A stretch of 64,000 nt of DNA from Halomonas denitrificans. Lineage in GTDB: Bacteria > Pseudomonadota > Gammaproteobacteria > Xanthomonadales > Wenzhouxiangellaceae. The notes under the pieces were generated by a model. The model made no database searches, had not been told where the DNA came from, and worked only from the letters and a program-made list of their open reading frames with translations. Shown one piece after another: positions 16,604-24,387 of the stretch (positions within the stretch are counted from its first letter, which is position 1; each line of letters starts with the position of its first letter). Position numbers and translations under genes: made by a program. The stretch lies in contig JAHVKF010000003.1 in assembly GCA_019800895.1 (NCBI GenBank), forward strand, positions 372,001 through 436,000. Reading direction: 5' to 3'.

Positions 16604-18085
16604 TCAGCGCCGCTGGCGCACCTGTTCGCCACGCAGCTGATCGAGCCGTGCGGTGATCCGGGCGCGCTGGTAGTAGTCCAGCGTGTCGCGCTCGAGGATG
16701 CGCTCGAGCTGTTCGATCGCCTGGATCAGGCCGCCTCGCTGGTAGTAGTTCTCCGCGACCACTTCGGCGGCGCGAACCGGGTCGCCGGAGCGGTCGGCGG
16801 CATAGGCGAGCATCTCGCTGACGTTCAGGTCGCCGGGCCGCCGGCGCAGTTCGCTGGCCAGGATTTCCGCTGCGCGCTCGGCGGCCTGAGGCGAGCCGGC
16901 GCGAAGCAGTGCACGAGCATAGGGGATGGCGACGGTCTGGCTCTGGCCGTACGCCGCATACAGCGTTCCGTAGGCGTCCAGTGCCGCGTCGATGCGTTCG
17001 CGCGCGATCAGCAGGTCGGCCTCGATGAGTCGATACAGCTGGTGATCCGGTTCGCGCTCGAGCAACCAGCCGATCTCGGCTTCGGCGTCGGCGTAGCGGG
17101 CCGCCTCGATCAGCGCCATCGCCAGGCCGTAGCGGTTGGCGGCCTCGACACCCTCGCCCTGGTCGAGCCGTCCCCGAAAGTATTCGATGGCTTCGTCCGG
17201 CTGGCGCGCCATGGACACGCGCAGACGTGCCTGCACGAGGTGGAAGCGGTCGTCCCGGTACGGGCGGCGCACGTCGAGGCGCTCGGCACGATCGCGGGCC
17301 TCGGCAACGCGGCTGACGGTCATCGGATGCGTACGCAGATACTCCGGGGGGCCGGCGCCCATCGAGCGAGAGGCACGGGACAGGGTCTGGAAGAATGCCG
17401 CCATGCCGCTGGGGTCGTAGCCGGCGCGCGCCATCAACTGGATGCCGATTCGATCGGCCTCGGCTTCGTTCTGCCGGGTGTAGTTGATCTGCGACTGCTG
17501 GGCAAGACCCACGCCGGTGGCCAGGACCCCTTGCGCGGTCTCCGCATCCATCCCGCCGGCCATGCTGCCGGCCAGAACCAGGCCCATCGTCGCAAGCATC
17601 ATCGGCAGGGACATCGATTGCTGGGCTTCCATGCCGCGCTGCAGGTGTTTCTGCGAAACGTGCGAAATCTCGTGGGCGACCACGCCGGCGACTTCGTCGG
17701 CGCTGTCGGCTGCGAGGACGAGCCCGGCATTCAGCGCCACGACGCCCGCCGGCGCAGCGAACGCGTTGATGCCGGGGATCCGCAGGACATGGAAGTGGAA
17801 CTCCCGGTCGCGATCGTCGGAGTGCATGACCAGGCGATAGCCCATGTCCTCGAAATACGAGGCGACGATCGGGTCTTCGACCAGCAGGCCTTCCTGGCGC
17901 ATGTAGAGGCGGAAGTCGCGCGGAAACGCCCGCTCCTGTTCCGGCGGCAGCACCTGGCCGGTTCCGCCCATGTCCGGGAGTCGGACGCCGTCCTGGGCCG
18001 CTGCCGGCGCACCGCCGAAGGCCAGCGCAGCGGCAAGGAGCAGGTTCAGCAGGCTCGAGATCGGACGTCGTCGGGCATTCGGCAT
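16604..18085 (-). CDS. bepA: BepA-like periplasmic M48 metalloprotease with TPR domain
   Basis: 493 residues. Signal peptide MPNARRRPISSLLNLLLAAALAFGGAPAAA. M48 protease domain with HEISH at residues 138-142 (zinc His pair and catalytic Glu) and the third-ligand region QNEAEADRIGIQLMARAGYDP. The C-terminal half is a helical TPR array. BepA in E. coli promotes LptD maturation and degrades stalled outer-membrane proteins. The start at 18085 gives a clean signal peptide; a longer frame to 18145 exists but adds a Pro/Thr/Cys-rich leader. It is divergent from the sulfur-relay genes. Confidence 0.93.
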   Translation of the reverse strand: MPNARRRPISSLLNLLLAAALAFGGAPAAAQDGVRLPDMGGTGQVLPPEQERAFPRDFRLYMRQEGLLVEDPIVASYFEDMGYRLVMHSDDRDREFHFHVLRIPGINAFAAPAGVVALNAGLVLAADSADEVAGVVAHEISHVSQKHLQRGMEAQQSMSLPMMLATMGLVLAGSMAGGMDAETAQGVLATGVGLAQQSQINYTRQNEAEADRIGIQLMARAGYDPSGMAAFFQTLSRASRSMGAGPPEYLRTHPMTVSRVAEARDRAERLDVRRPYRDDRFHLVQARLRVSMARQPDEAIEYFRGRLDQGEGVEAANRYGLAMALIEAARYADAEAEIGWLLEREPDHQLYRLIEADLLIARERIDAALDAYGTLYAAYGQSQTVAIPYARALLRAGSPQAAERAAEILASELRRRPGDLNVSEMLAYAADRSGDPVRAAEVVAENYYQRGGLIQAIEQLERILERDTLDYYQRARITARLDQLRGEQVRQRR

Positions 18086-18123
18086 TGGGTTCGGCTCGGT
18101 TCGGCAGGTCGTCGGGCGGACGG

Positions 18124-18144
18124 GCATGCAAGAATAAAGCATGC
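18124..18144. promoter_or_regulatory. possible operator between bepA and the sulfur-relay genes
   Basis: Two copies of the palindrome GCATGC (18124-18129 and 18139-18144) are separated by nine A-rich bases (AAGAATAAA), giving an imperfect dyad in the 81-base divergent gap. Its placement would allow control of either gene. There is no further evidence. Confidence 0.3.
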
Positions 18145-18166
18145 ACCTCACGAGTACCTCAGACCG

Positions 18167-18529
18167 ATGAGCCCCGGTCCCGGTTCCCCGGCGCCGGAAC
18201 GCATCGTGCTGGTGCGCCGCGCTTCCAGCCCCGACCTGCATGCCCGGCTGCTCCGGCTCCTCGGCGATCGTTCCTTGCGCACGCGCGTGTTCCTGCAGGC
18301 CGATGGCGTGACGCTTGCGGCCGACCCGGACGTGCCCGAATCGCTCCTTGCTGCTGCCGATTGGCAGGTCTGCAGCGGTTCCTGGAAGCGCCGGCACGAC
18401 GGCGACCCGCCGGCGCCGTTCGAGCCGGCCACGCTGGCCGCCTGGCTGGATGTGCTGCTGCCGGACACCGGTCCGGGGCCGGACCTGGTATCGATCGGCC
18501 GGGCGGAGAGGGTCGTGGATGACCGTTGA
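18167..18529 (+). CDS. DsrE/TusD-like sulfur relay protein
   Basis: 120 residues with DsrE-fold features: an N-terminal strand IVLVRRASSPDLHARLLRLLG, then TRVFLQADGVTLAAD matching the TusD/DsrE 'VFF..DGV' segment, and WQVCSGSWKRRH where Cys69 sits at the position of the persulfide-carrying cysteine of TusD/DsrE ('CxxxxxRR'). TusD passes sulfur from TusA to TusE/DsrC for tRNA thiolation or sulfur metabolism. The identification is strengthened by TusC- and DsrC-like genes directly downstream. It overlaps the next gene by 11 bases. It is shorter at the C-terminus than E. coli TusD (128). Confidence 0.72.
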   Translation: MSPGPGSPAPERIVLVRRASSPDLHARLLRLLGDRSLRTRVFLQADGVTLAADPDVPESLLAAADWQVCSGSWKRRHDGDPPAPFEPATLAAWLDVLLPDTGPGPDLVSIGRAERVVDDR

Positions 18530-18878
18530 TCTGTTGTTCGAGATCGCCCACCAGCCGATCGACGATCGCGACCGGCTCGAGACGCTGGAGCCGGTGCTCG
18601 CCGCGGCGACGCTCGAGCTCGATATCGACGTGCTGTTCCGCGGCGCCGGCGCGGGCCACCTCGCGGGTCCGGGGAGCGAGCGGTGGAACCAGGTGATCGA
18701 TTTCGGTCTGGGTCGCTTGTGGCTCTGCTCGAAGGACGGCGGGGCGTATGGGAGCGGGTGCGACGTCGAATCCGGTGTCGAACCCGACGTCGGATGCCGC
18801 GGCGTCGAGGCGGAGCGGATCCCGGTCGATGCGATCGAGCAGTTTCGGCGCCGAGCCCGTAAAATAGTGGAGCTGTAG
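18519..18878 (+). CDS. DsrF/TusC-like sulfur relay protein
   Basis: 119 residues. LEPVLAAATLELDIDVLFRGAGAGHLAG matches the TusC/DsrF pattern ('LE..LA....D..V.V.F.GDGV..L'), and FGLGRLWLCSKD places Cys70 where TusC has its VCxxS segment. The tail (GCRGVEAERIPVDAIEQFRRRARKIVEL) resembles the last TusC strand. TusC forms the TusBCD complex with TusD and TusB. No TusB/DsrH gene (about 95 residues) is found here or in the three-base gap before the next gene, so the complex would lack it or use one encoded elsewhere. Confidence 0.68.
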   Translation: MTVDLLFEIAHQPIDDRDRLETLEPVLAAATLELDIDVLFRGAGAGHLAGPGSERWNQVIDFGLGRLWLCSKDGGAYGSGCDVESGVEPDVGCRGVEAERIPVDAIEQFRRRARKIVEL

Positions 18879-18881
18879 GCG

Positions 18882-19226
18882 ATGACCGAAGCGACCGTGA
18901 TGGACATCGAAGGGCGCCGGATCGACCTCGGAGCCGATGGCCACCTGCTCGACGCCGCGTGCTGGAGCGAAGGCGTGGCGGAGGCGATGGCCGAGAGCGA
19001 CGGGATCGAACTGCGGCCGTTGCACTGGTGGCTGATCCGCTTCGTCCGCGACCACCACGAGCGTTACGGCATGCCGCCGCTGATGCGGGTCGCGATCCGT
19101 GCGATGCGCGACGAGACCGGACAGCACGATGCCTCGAGCCGAACCCTGTACCGGTTGTTTCCCGACGGTCCGATCCGGGAAGCCTGTCGCTACGCGGGTC
19201 TGCCGCGGCCCGAGTCCTGCATCTGA
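18882..19226 (+). CDS. DsrC/TusE family sulfur carrier with two C-terminal cysteines
   Basis: 114 residues. Family signatures: WSEGVAEAMAESDGIELRPLHWWLIRFVRDHH, then SSRTLYRLFPDGPIREACRYAGLPRPESCI. The C-terminal arm carries Cys113 (CysA) and Cys102 (CysB) exactly ten residues apart. Both cysteines are the hallmark of DsrC proper, which forms a trisulfide or disulfide; E. coli-type TusE keeps only the terminal one. The gene is three bases after the TusC-like gene, so the three form one unit. The substrate could be tRNA 2-thiouridine synthesis (TusE role) or sulfur redox chemistry (DsrC role). No dsrAB genes are in the window. Confidence 0.85.
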   Translation: MTEATVMDIEGRRIDLGADGHLLDAACWSEGVAEAMAESDGIELRPLHWWLIRFVRDHHERYGMPPLMRVAIRAMRDETGQHDASSRTLYRLFPDGPIREACRYAGLPRPESCI

Positions 19227-19316
19227 CGCGTACGTCCGGCGCCGCGGGCGTCCGTCGCCCGAACCCATGAACCCGCTGCGCTCGTCGGCGCAGCTACCGA
19301 CCGACCGGAACCGACC

Positions 19317-19574
19317 ATGAGCCAAGCCATCGTGATGTACTCCCGTGCCGCCTGTCCCTACTGTGTGGCTGCCCGCAATCTTCTGAAATCGAAGGGCGTT
19401 CGCTGGACCGAGGTGTCGCTGGATGCGGAGCCTGCCCGGCGGGCGGAGATGATGGAGCGCACCGGGCGCCGCACGGTGCCGCAGATCTTTATCGGCGACA
19501 TCCACGTCGGCGGCTTCGACGACCTCGATGCGCTCGACCAGGAAGGCGAACTCGATCGCCTGCTGGCCGATTGA
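19317..19574 (+). CDS. grxC: glutaredoxin 3
   Basis: 85 residues, a single thioredoxin-fold domain of the classic dithiol type. It has the CPYC active site at residues 13-16 (MYSRAACPYCVAARNLL), the TVP loop (RRTVPQIFIGDIHVGGFDDLDAL) for glutathione binding, and no extra domains. It reduces protein and glutathione mixed disulfides in the cytoplasm. It lies 90 bases after the DsrC-like gene and 38 bases before the IDH start, in the same direction, so a shared transcript is possible. Confidence 0.95.
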   Translation: MSQAIVMYSRAACPYCVAARNLLKSKGVRWTEVSLDAEPARRAEMMERTGRRTVPQIFIGDIHVGGFDDLDALDQEGELDRLLAD

Positions 19575-19612
19575 GCCGTGCCGCCCCATTCAAACCAGAA
19601 GGATTCGAACAC

Positions 19613-20623
19613 GTGACCACCACAATCACCGTCATCCGAGGCGACGGCATCGGCCCGGAAATCATGGACGCCACGCTGAAGGTGCTCGACGCACTGGATT
19701 GTGGCTTCGAATACGACGTCCAGCGCGCCGGCCTGGAAGCCCAGGACGCTGACGGCACCCTGCTTCCGCAGGCCACGCTGGACTCGATCGAGAAGAACAA
19801 GCTGGTGCTGAAGGGGCCGCTGACCACGCCGGTCGGCGGTGGGTTCCGCTCGTTGAATGTCGAGTTGCGCAAGCGATTCGACCTGTACGCCAATGTGCGC
19901 CCGGCGATCAGCTTCCCCGGAACCCGATCCCGATACGACGGCATCGACCTGATCACCGTGCGCGAGAACACCGAGGGTGCCTACCTGGCGGAGGACGCCA
20001 GGACCAGCGAGGACGGCTCGCGCGCCGAATCGAAGATGATCGCCACCCGTGCAGGCTGCGAACGCGTCGTCCGATACGCCTTCGAACTGGCCGACAAGGC
20101 GGGGCGCAAGAAGGTCACGGCGGTGCACAAGGCCAATATCCTCAAGGACGTTTCCGGCCTGTTCCTCGACGTCGCTCGCGAGATCGCCGAGGACTACCCC
20201 GGGATCGAATTCAACGACATGATCGTCGACAACTGCGCGATGCAGCTGGTGATGAATCCCGAGCGCTTCGACGTGATGGTGACCACGAATCTGTTCGGCG
20301 ACATCATCTCGGACCTGTGCGCCGGCCTGGTCGGCGGCCTGGGTCTTGCCCCGGGTGCCAACATCGGTGACCGGGCCGCGATGTTCGAAGCCGTCCACGG
20401 TTCGGCCCCGGATATCGCCGGGCAGGGCATCGCGAATCCTTGCGCTCTGTTGCTCGGTGCGGCCCAGATGCTGGACCATCTCGCCATGAACGACCGCGCC
20501 CGGCGCCTGCGCGCTGCGATCCGCGACGTCATCTCGTCCGGCGACCGGGTCACTCCGGACCTCGGCGGCAAGGGAACCACGTCCACGTTCGCCGACGCGC
20601 TGGTGGAACGGATCGAGGGCTGA
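19613..20623 (+). CDS. NAD-dependent isocitrate dehydrogenase
   Basis: 336 residues from the GTG at 19613, which has a good ribosome site (agaagg, 19597-19602); an upstream TTG in frame lies on the grxC stop. It belongs to the isocitrate/isopropylmalate dehydrogenase family: [24 protein letters not shown], the substrate helix [18 protein letters not shown] (IDH3-like, not LeuB-like), [60 protein letters not shown], and the cofactor region [27 protein letters not shown]. The last pattern and the short length match the NAD-specific IDH of Xanthomonas. It makes 2-oxoglutarate in the TCA cycle. A homoisocitrate dehydrogenase role is less likely. Confidence 0.88.
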   Translation: MTTTITVIRGDGIGPEIMDATLKVLDALDCGFEYDVQRAGLEAQDADGTLLPQATLDSIEKNKLVLKGPLTTPVGGGFRSLNVELRKRFDLYANVRPAISFPGTRSRYDGIDLITVRENTEGAYLAEDARTSEDGSRAESKMIATRAGCERVVRYAFELADKAGRKKVTAVHKANILKDVSGLFLDVAREIAEDYPGIEFNDMIVDNCAMQLVMNPERFDVMVTTNLFGDIISDLCAGLVGGLGLAPGANIGDRAAMFEAVHGSAPDIAGQGIANPCALLLGAAQMLDHLAMNDRARRLRAAIRDVISSGDRVTPDLGGKGTTSTFADALVERIEG

Positions 20624-20747
20624 GGGTCTCGAGGCCAGGGACGAGGGGGCAGGGGCCAGGGGGGCAGGGTCCGAGGGCTGGTACAACCGTCGCCCGGAGC
20701 ATCCACTCGTCCCTTCCCCCTGGTCCCTTCACCCTGTCGTGCAGTCC
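20624..20747. repeat. G-rich / C-rich inverted repetitive spacer between convergent genes
   Basis: The spacer between the IDH stop and the thiD stop starts with G-rich repeats (ccagggacgagggggcaggg and similar, about 20635-20680) and ends with C-rich complements (cgtcccttccccctggtccc, about 20709-20730). These can pair as an irregular hairpin and hold several G-runs. It probably acts as a shared transcription end for the convergent genes; no T-tract terminator is present. Confidence 0.5.
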
Positions 20748-21566
20748 CTATCCCCTGGAGAAAGGCAGCAACGCCAGGTCGCCGGTCGTCGGCATGCGTG
20801 CCTGGGCGATCTGCTCGGCCAGCCAGTCGCCGGCCCGCGCCACCGACACCTCAAGCGTCTCCCCCCGGGCCAGCAGTGCACAGATCGCCGCCGAGAGGGC
20901 GCAGCCCGTGCCGTGGTAGCGGCCCGGCCGCCGGGCGCGGTCGAAGGTGCGGCGGCGGCCGTCCGATGTTGCCAGCAGGTCGCGGCAGGTCGCATCCGAG
21001 CCGTGCCCGTCCTTGATCAGCACGGCCCGCAGACCGAGTTCGAGCATCCGGTCGGCCAGTTCATCGACCGGGGCGTCGGCATCGGCGCCGGTCAGGATCG
21101 CCGCTTCCGGCCGGTTCGGTGTGACCAGGGCGGCCCGGGGAAGCAGCCTGTCGACCAGGGTCCGGGTGGCCGATTCGTCGAGGAGTCGATCGCCACTGGT
21201 CGCGACCATGACCGGATCGATCACCAGCAGCGGCGCTCCGTCGCGGGGCAGGGCCGCGACGATCGCCTCGATCAGCGGCGACGAGGCGAGCATTCCGGTC
21301 TTGATCGCGGTCAGCGGGAGATCGTCCAGGCAGGCCCGGATCTGCGCGGCGACGAACCGGGCAGGCAGCGACTCGATCGCGGTCACGCCGAGCGTGTTCT
21401 GCGCGGTCACCGCCGTCAGCGCGCTCGCACCATGCACGCCGAACGCGGCAAAGGTCTTCAGGTCGGCCTGGATCCCGGCCCCGCCACAGGCGTCCGAGCC
21501 GGCGATCGTCAGCGCCGCGCAATCCAGGCTCGCGGCCGGATGTTGTAGATCTGCAACAGTGTTCAT
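20748..21566 (-). CDS. thiD: hydroxymethylpyrimidine / phosphomethylpyrimidine kinase
   Basis: 272 residues, ribokinase-like fold. It phosphorylates HMP and HMP-P for thiamine diphosphate synthesis. Signatures: [41 protein letters not shown] at the N-terminus, [47 protein letters not shown], and the anion-hole loop [19 protein letters not shown] near the C-terminus. It stands alone, convergent with IDH, and no other thiamine gene is near. The start is the ATG at 21566. Confidence 0.95.
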   Translation of the reverse strand: MNTVADLQHPAASLDCAALTIAGSDACGGAGIQADLKTFAAFGVHGASALTAVTAQNTLGVTAIESLPARFVAAQIRACLDDLPLTAIKTGMLASSPLIEAIVAALPRDGAPLLVIDPVMVATSGDRLLDESATRTLVDRLLPRAALVTPNRPEAAILTGADADAPVDELADRMLELGLRAVLIKDGHGSDATCRDLLATSDGRRRTFDRARRPGRYHGTGCALSAAICALLARGETLEVSVARAGDWLAEQIAQARMPTTGDLALLPFSRG

Positions 21567-21838
21567 GGGTCGTGGGGCCTTGAATTTCGGGGTTTTGAGC
21601 GGCGTATCACGGAAATCGTCGGAAAAGACGTTGTATTTTCGCCAACCGAGCCATTACACTTCATTCCAACGTTAAGTGATCGTTGGCCCGGCTCGCGTGA
21701 ATCCGCGCGTGAACCGCGGCAAGGATCGCGGTCCCGCGCCGGCGAAACGCTCGACACGGGCAAACGCAGTTGTATTGTCACATCGTCGATCGTACGGCCA
21801 ATCGTACGTTCGACCGTAACTGGGGAACACAGGAACCG
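21567..21838. other. 272-base intergenic region between thiD and the FadL-like gene
   Basis: Non-coding, with lower GC than its surroundings around 21600-21680 (ttgtattttcgcc, cattacacttcattcc). It holds the promoters of the two divergent genes and the palindrome at 21787-21812. No RNA motif is recognised. Confidence 0.5.
21787..21812. promoter_or_regulatory. palindromic operator candidate upstream of the FadL-like gene
   Basis: A 26-base dyad with arms CGATCGTACG (21787-21796) and CGTACGTTCG (21803-21812) around the six-base spacer GCCAAT; the outer arms differ at one symmetric position. It lies 27 bases before the start codon at 21839. The length and symmetry fit a TetR-type dimer site. 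No regulator gene is adjacent. Confidence 0.45.
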
Positions 21839-23035
21839 ATGATCCGGCGTCTTTCGATCGCATCCGCAGCTCTGGCGGCCGCCCTGGCGGCGGCTCCGGC
21901 CTCCACGCTTCGCGCGGCGCCGTCCGGTGTGCTGCCCGGTGCATCGTTCGGGGTGACCTGGTCGCTGCTCGGCATGGAGCTGGGGCCGTGGGAGGCGTAC
22001 CTGGCCCATGAACTCACGCCCGATCTCCCCAATCTGCATCGTGGTCCCCGGCCGGACATCACCTGGCTGCAGATCGATCACAACGTCGTCCTGCCCGAGT
22101 TCGCGCGTCCGCTGCTGGCCGATTCGCGCAACGGCCTGGCGTTGTTTTCGACCTCGCTGACCAATCTCTCGCAGATGAATTTCAGCGCTCCGGCCTCGAC
22201 CGGCAACGGAGCCTTCTCGTTCCAGCGCTCGATGATGCTGTCCGGGTTCTCCAGCCGGCTGTCCGACCGGAACCGGGTCAGCGTGTCCGCGGTGCTGGCA
22301 TCGCAGCAGTTCAGCCATTCCATGCTCGACACCCAGGTGTTCGAGTCGCGCTTCCACGACCCGCTGGCCCCGGTTCGCGCGTCGGGCCTTTACGCGCAGG
22401 AGCTCGAGCGCTCCCAGGGCGCGGGCCTGCGGCTCGGCTTCGAGACCGATCTGGCCCCCCGGGTCCGGATCAGCGCGGCCTACCAGTCGCGGATCAACAT
22501 GGACGAGTTGGCTTCGCTGCGCGGCGTCCACGGCTATTCCGCCGACCTCGATATCCCGCCGCGCATGCAGATGGGTGTGGACCTCCGGGCGACCGACCGC
22601 ACCGTCTTCACGATGGCCGTCTCGCAGGTCTTCTACAGCGACGTGGGGGCTTTCCCGAGCCGCGCGTTGCCGGCCCGCTTCAATGCCCTGCTCGGTGACA
22701 GCACCAGCCCGAGCTTCGAGTGGAACGACCTGACCGTCTACAGCTTCGGCCTGCGCTGGCAGCACGAGAGCGACTTCGAGTTCCGCGTCGATTACCACAC
22801 GCGTTCGCAGCCGACCCCGACGGCTCCGACCCTGGCCAGCGCTCTGGCCGGTGAGCTGGCGCAGCAGAGCATCCTCGTCGGCATCGGAAAGGGCGTCGGC
22901 GAGCGCGTGCGGCTCGATCTGTCGGCCAGCTATGCACCGCCGGAATTCGCGTTCGGCGGCAACGTTCTCGGCGTGGTCAGCGATCGCCTCGACCAGGCCG
23001 TGGAAGTGGCGGCCCGGCTGAACGTCTCGTTCTGA
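21839..23035 (+). CDS. FadL/OmpP1-like outer membrane beta-barrel protein
   Basis: 398 residues from the ATG at 21839 (aggaa six bases upstream). Signal peptide MIRRLSIASAALAAALAAAPASTLRA, then alternating amphipathic strands through to a terminal Phe (AARLNVSF), the usual barrel end signal. Features fitting the long-chain fatty-acid porin family: RVSVSAVLASQQFSHSM, GAGLRLGFETDLAPRVRISAAYQSRINMDEL, DIPPRMQMGVDLRATDRTVFTMAVSQVFYSD, SFGLRWQHESDFEFRVDYHTRSQP, and VGIGKGVGERVRLDLSASYAPPE. The family call is from layout and local motifs only; another hydrophobic-substrate porin is possible. Confidence 0.72.
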   Translation: MIRRLSIASAALAAALAAAPASTLRAAPSGVLPGASFGVTWSLLGMELGPWEAYLAHELTPDLPNLHRGPRPDITWLQIDHNVVLPEFARPLLADSRNGLALFSTSLTNLSQMNFSAPASTGNGAFSFQRSMMLSGFSSRLSDRNRVSVSAVLASQQFSHSMLDTQVFESRFHDPLAPVRASGLYAQELERSQGAGLRLGFETDLAPRVRISAAYQSRINMDELASLRGVHGYSADLDIPPRMQMGVDLRATDRTVFTMAVSQVFYSDVGAFPSRALPARFNALLGDSTSPSFEWNDLTVYSFGLRWQHESDFEFRVDYHTRSQPTPTAPTLASALAGELAQQSILVGIGKGVGERVRLDLSASYAPPEFAFGGNVLGVVSDRLDQAVEVAARLNVSF

Positions 23036-23046
23036 TCGCCGCTGGG

Positions 23047-23063
23047 GCCGGGCTCGGCCCGGC
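23047..23063 (+). terminator. hairpin after the FadL-like gene (no T-tract)
   Basis: A 7-bp perfect stem, GCCGGGC-TCG-GCCCGGC, begins 11 bases after the stop. It is not followed by a T-run, so it is at best a weak or factor-assisted terminator. Confidence 0.35.
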
Positions 23064-23251
23064 AAAGCCCGGACCGCCGGTCTCCAACGACCTCTACCCG
23101 TCCATGGTGCGGCCCATCTCGCGGTCCGCCGATCCGATCCGGCCGCCGATTCCCCGACGGGGCCGATCGGCCCGGGCCCATCGCCTGGCGGACCGTTCGC
23201 GCACGGTTCGCCACCCGCTCCGACCGAAACGGTACTGCAGCGAGCGGGCGC

Positions 23252-23257
23252 TATAAT
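23252..23257 (+). promoter_or_regulatory. -10 element (TATAAT) six bases before the AI-2E permease ATG
   Basis: A perfect TATAAT is followed by CGCGCC and then the ATG at 23264, so initiation about seven bases downstream would give a leaderless transcript. No convincing -35 element is seen at 16-18 bases. Confidence 0.4.
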
Positions 23258-23263
23258 CGCGCC

Positions 23264-24379
23264 ATGTTCCTGCAGATTCGCCAGTGGTACGAGAGGAATT
23301 TTTCCGACCCGCAGGTCGTGATCCTGGCCATTTCGCTGATCCTGGGCGTGGTCCTGGTGATGGCTTTCGGCAAGATGCTGGCGCCGGTGTTCGCGAGCAT
23401 CGTGGTGGCCTATCTGCTCGAAGCCGTGGTCGCGCGGCTGGTCCGCTACGGCGCGCCCCGTTTCATGGCCGTGCTGGCGGTCTTCATGGCCTTCATGGCC
23501 ACCGTCCTGGTGCTGTTCTTCTACATCACGCCGATGATCACGCGACAGCTCGGCCAGGCGCTCGCCGCGCTGCCCAGCTACATCCGCCAGATCCAGAACT
23601 ACGTCGCCGAGCTGCCGGAGCGGTATCCGCAGATCGTCGGTGAGGCGCAGGTCAACGAGATCCTCGGCAAGATCGGCGAGGAGGTCGGACGCTACTCGAC
23701 CACGGTGGTTTCGCCGTCGGGGCTGATGTATCTGATCGGCCTGGTCGTGTTCCTGGTCCTGATGCCGATCCTGGTGTTCTTCTTCCTCAAGGACAAGGAG
23801 CAGATCCTCGGCTGGTTCCGGCGCTACCTGCCGCGCGATCGCGGACTGGCCATGTCGGTCTGGCAGGAAGTCGATATACAGATCGGCAATTACGTACGCG
23901 GCAAGGTGCTGGAGATCCTCATCGTCTGGATCGTCACCTACGTCACCTTCGCTCTGCTCGGTGTGCCGTTCGCGATGCTGATCTCGATGCTGGTCGGCTT
24001 CTCGGTGCTGATTCCGTACATCGGCGCGGCGGTAGTCACGATTCCCGTCGCGATCGTGGCGTTCATCGAGTTCGGATTCACGATGCAGTTCGGATGGGTG
24101 CTGATCGCCTACACGATCATCCAGTTCCTCGACGGCAACGTGCTGGTCCCGATCCTGTTCTCCGAAGTCGTGAGCCTGCACCCTGTGGCAATCATCGTTG
24201 CGATCCTCGTGTTCGGCGGAATCTGGGGCTTCTGGGGCGTGTTCTTCGCCATTCCCCTGGCCACGCTCGTCAACGCGGTGCTGCGGGCCTGGCCCCGGCG
24301 TGAGCAGGACGGCGGCGACGACCTCGACGCGGACGATGCCGGTCACCCGGCTGCGGATGCCGCATCGGCCGATGCCTGA
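23264..24379 (+). CDS. AI-2E family transporter (PerM-like permease)
   Basis: 371 residues with about eight membrane helices. Family signatures: VVLVMAFGKMLAPVFASIVVAYLLEAVVARLVRYG at the N-terminus, a periplasmic helical segment (QLGQALAALPSYIRQIQNYVAELPERYPQ), LMPILVFFFLKDKEQILGWFRRYLP, and VSLHPVAIIVAILVFGGIWGFWGVFFAIPLATLVNAVLRAW. Members export or import varied small molecules or act in Na+ efflux; the substrate cannot be told from sequence. The C-terminal tail is acidic (EQDGGDDLDADDAGH). It ends eight bases before murL. Confidence 0.9.
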   Translation: MFLQIRQWYERNFSDPQVVILAISLILGVVLVMAFGKMLAPVFASIVVAYLLEAVVARLVRYGAPRFMAVLAVFMAFMATVLVLFFYITPMITRQLGQALAALPSYIRQIQNYVAELPERYPQIVGEAQVNEILGKIGEEVGRYSTTVVSPSGLMYLIGLVVFLVLMPILVFFFLKDKEQILGWFRRYLPRDRGLAMSVWQEVDIQIGNYVRGKVLEILIVWIVTYVTFALLGVPFAMLISMLVGFSVLIPYIGAAVVTIPVAIVAFIEFGFTMQFGWVLIAYTIIQFLDGNVLVPILFSEVVSLHPVAIIVAILVFGGIWGFWGVFFAIPLATLVNAVLRAWPRREQDGGDDLDADDAGHPAADAASADA

Positions 24380-24387
24380 TCGACGCG

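Noticed and set aside
18519..18878. TusC-TusB fusion
   Set aside because: The tail has a faint TusB-like look, but the total length (119) fits a single DsrE-type domain, and the last segment matches the TusC end equally well.
19613..20623. 3-isopropylmalate or homoisocitrate dehydrogenase
   Set aside because: The substrate helix [18 protein letters not shown] and the [18 protein letters not shown] region fit the short NAD-isocitrate dehydrogenase group; no leucine or lysine pathway genes are adjacent.
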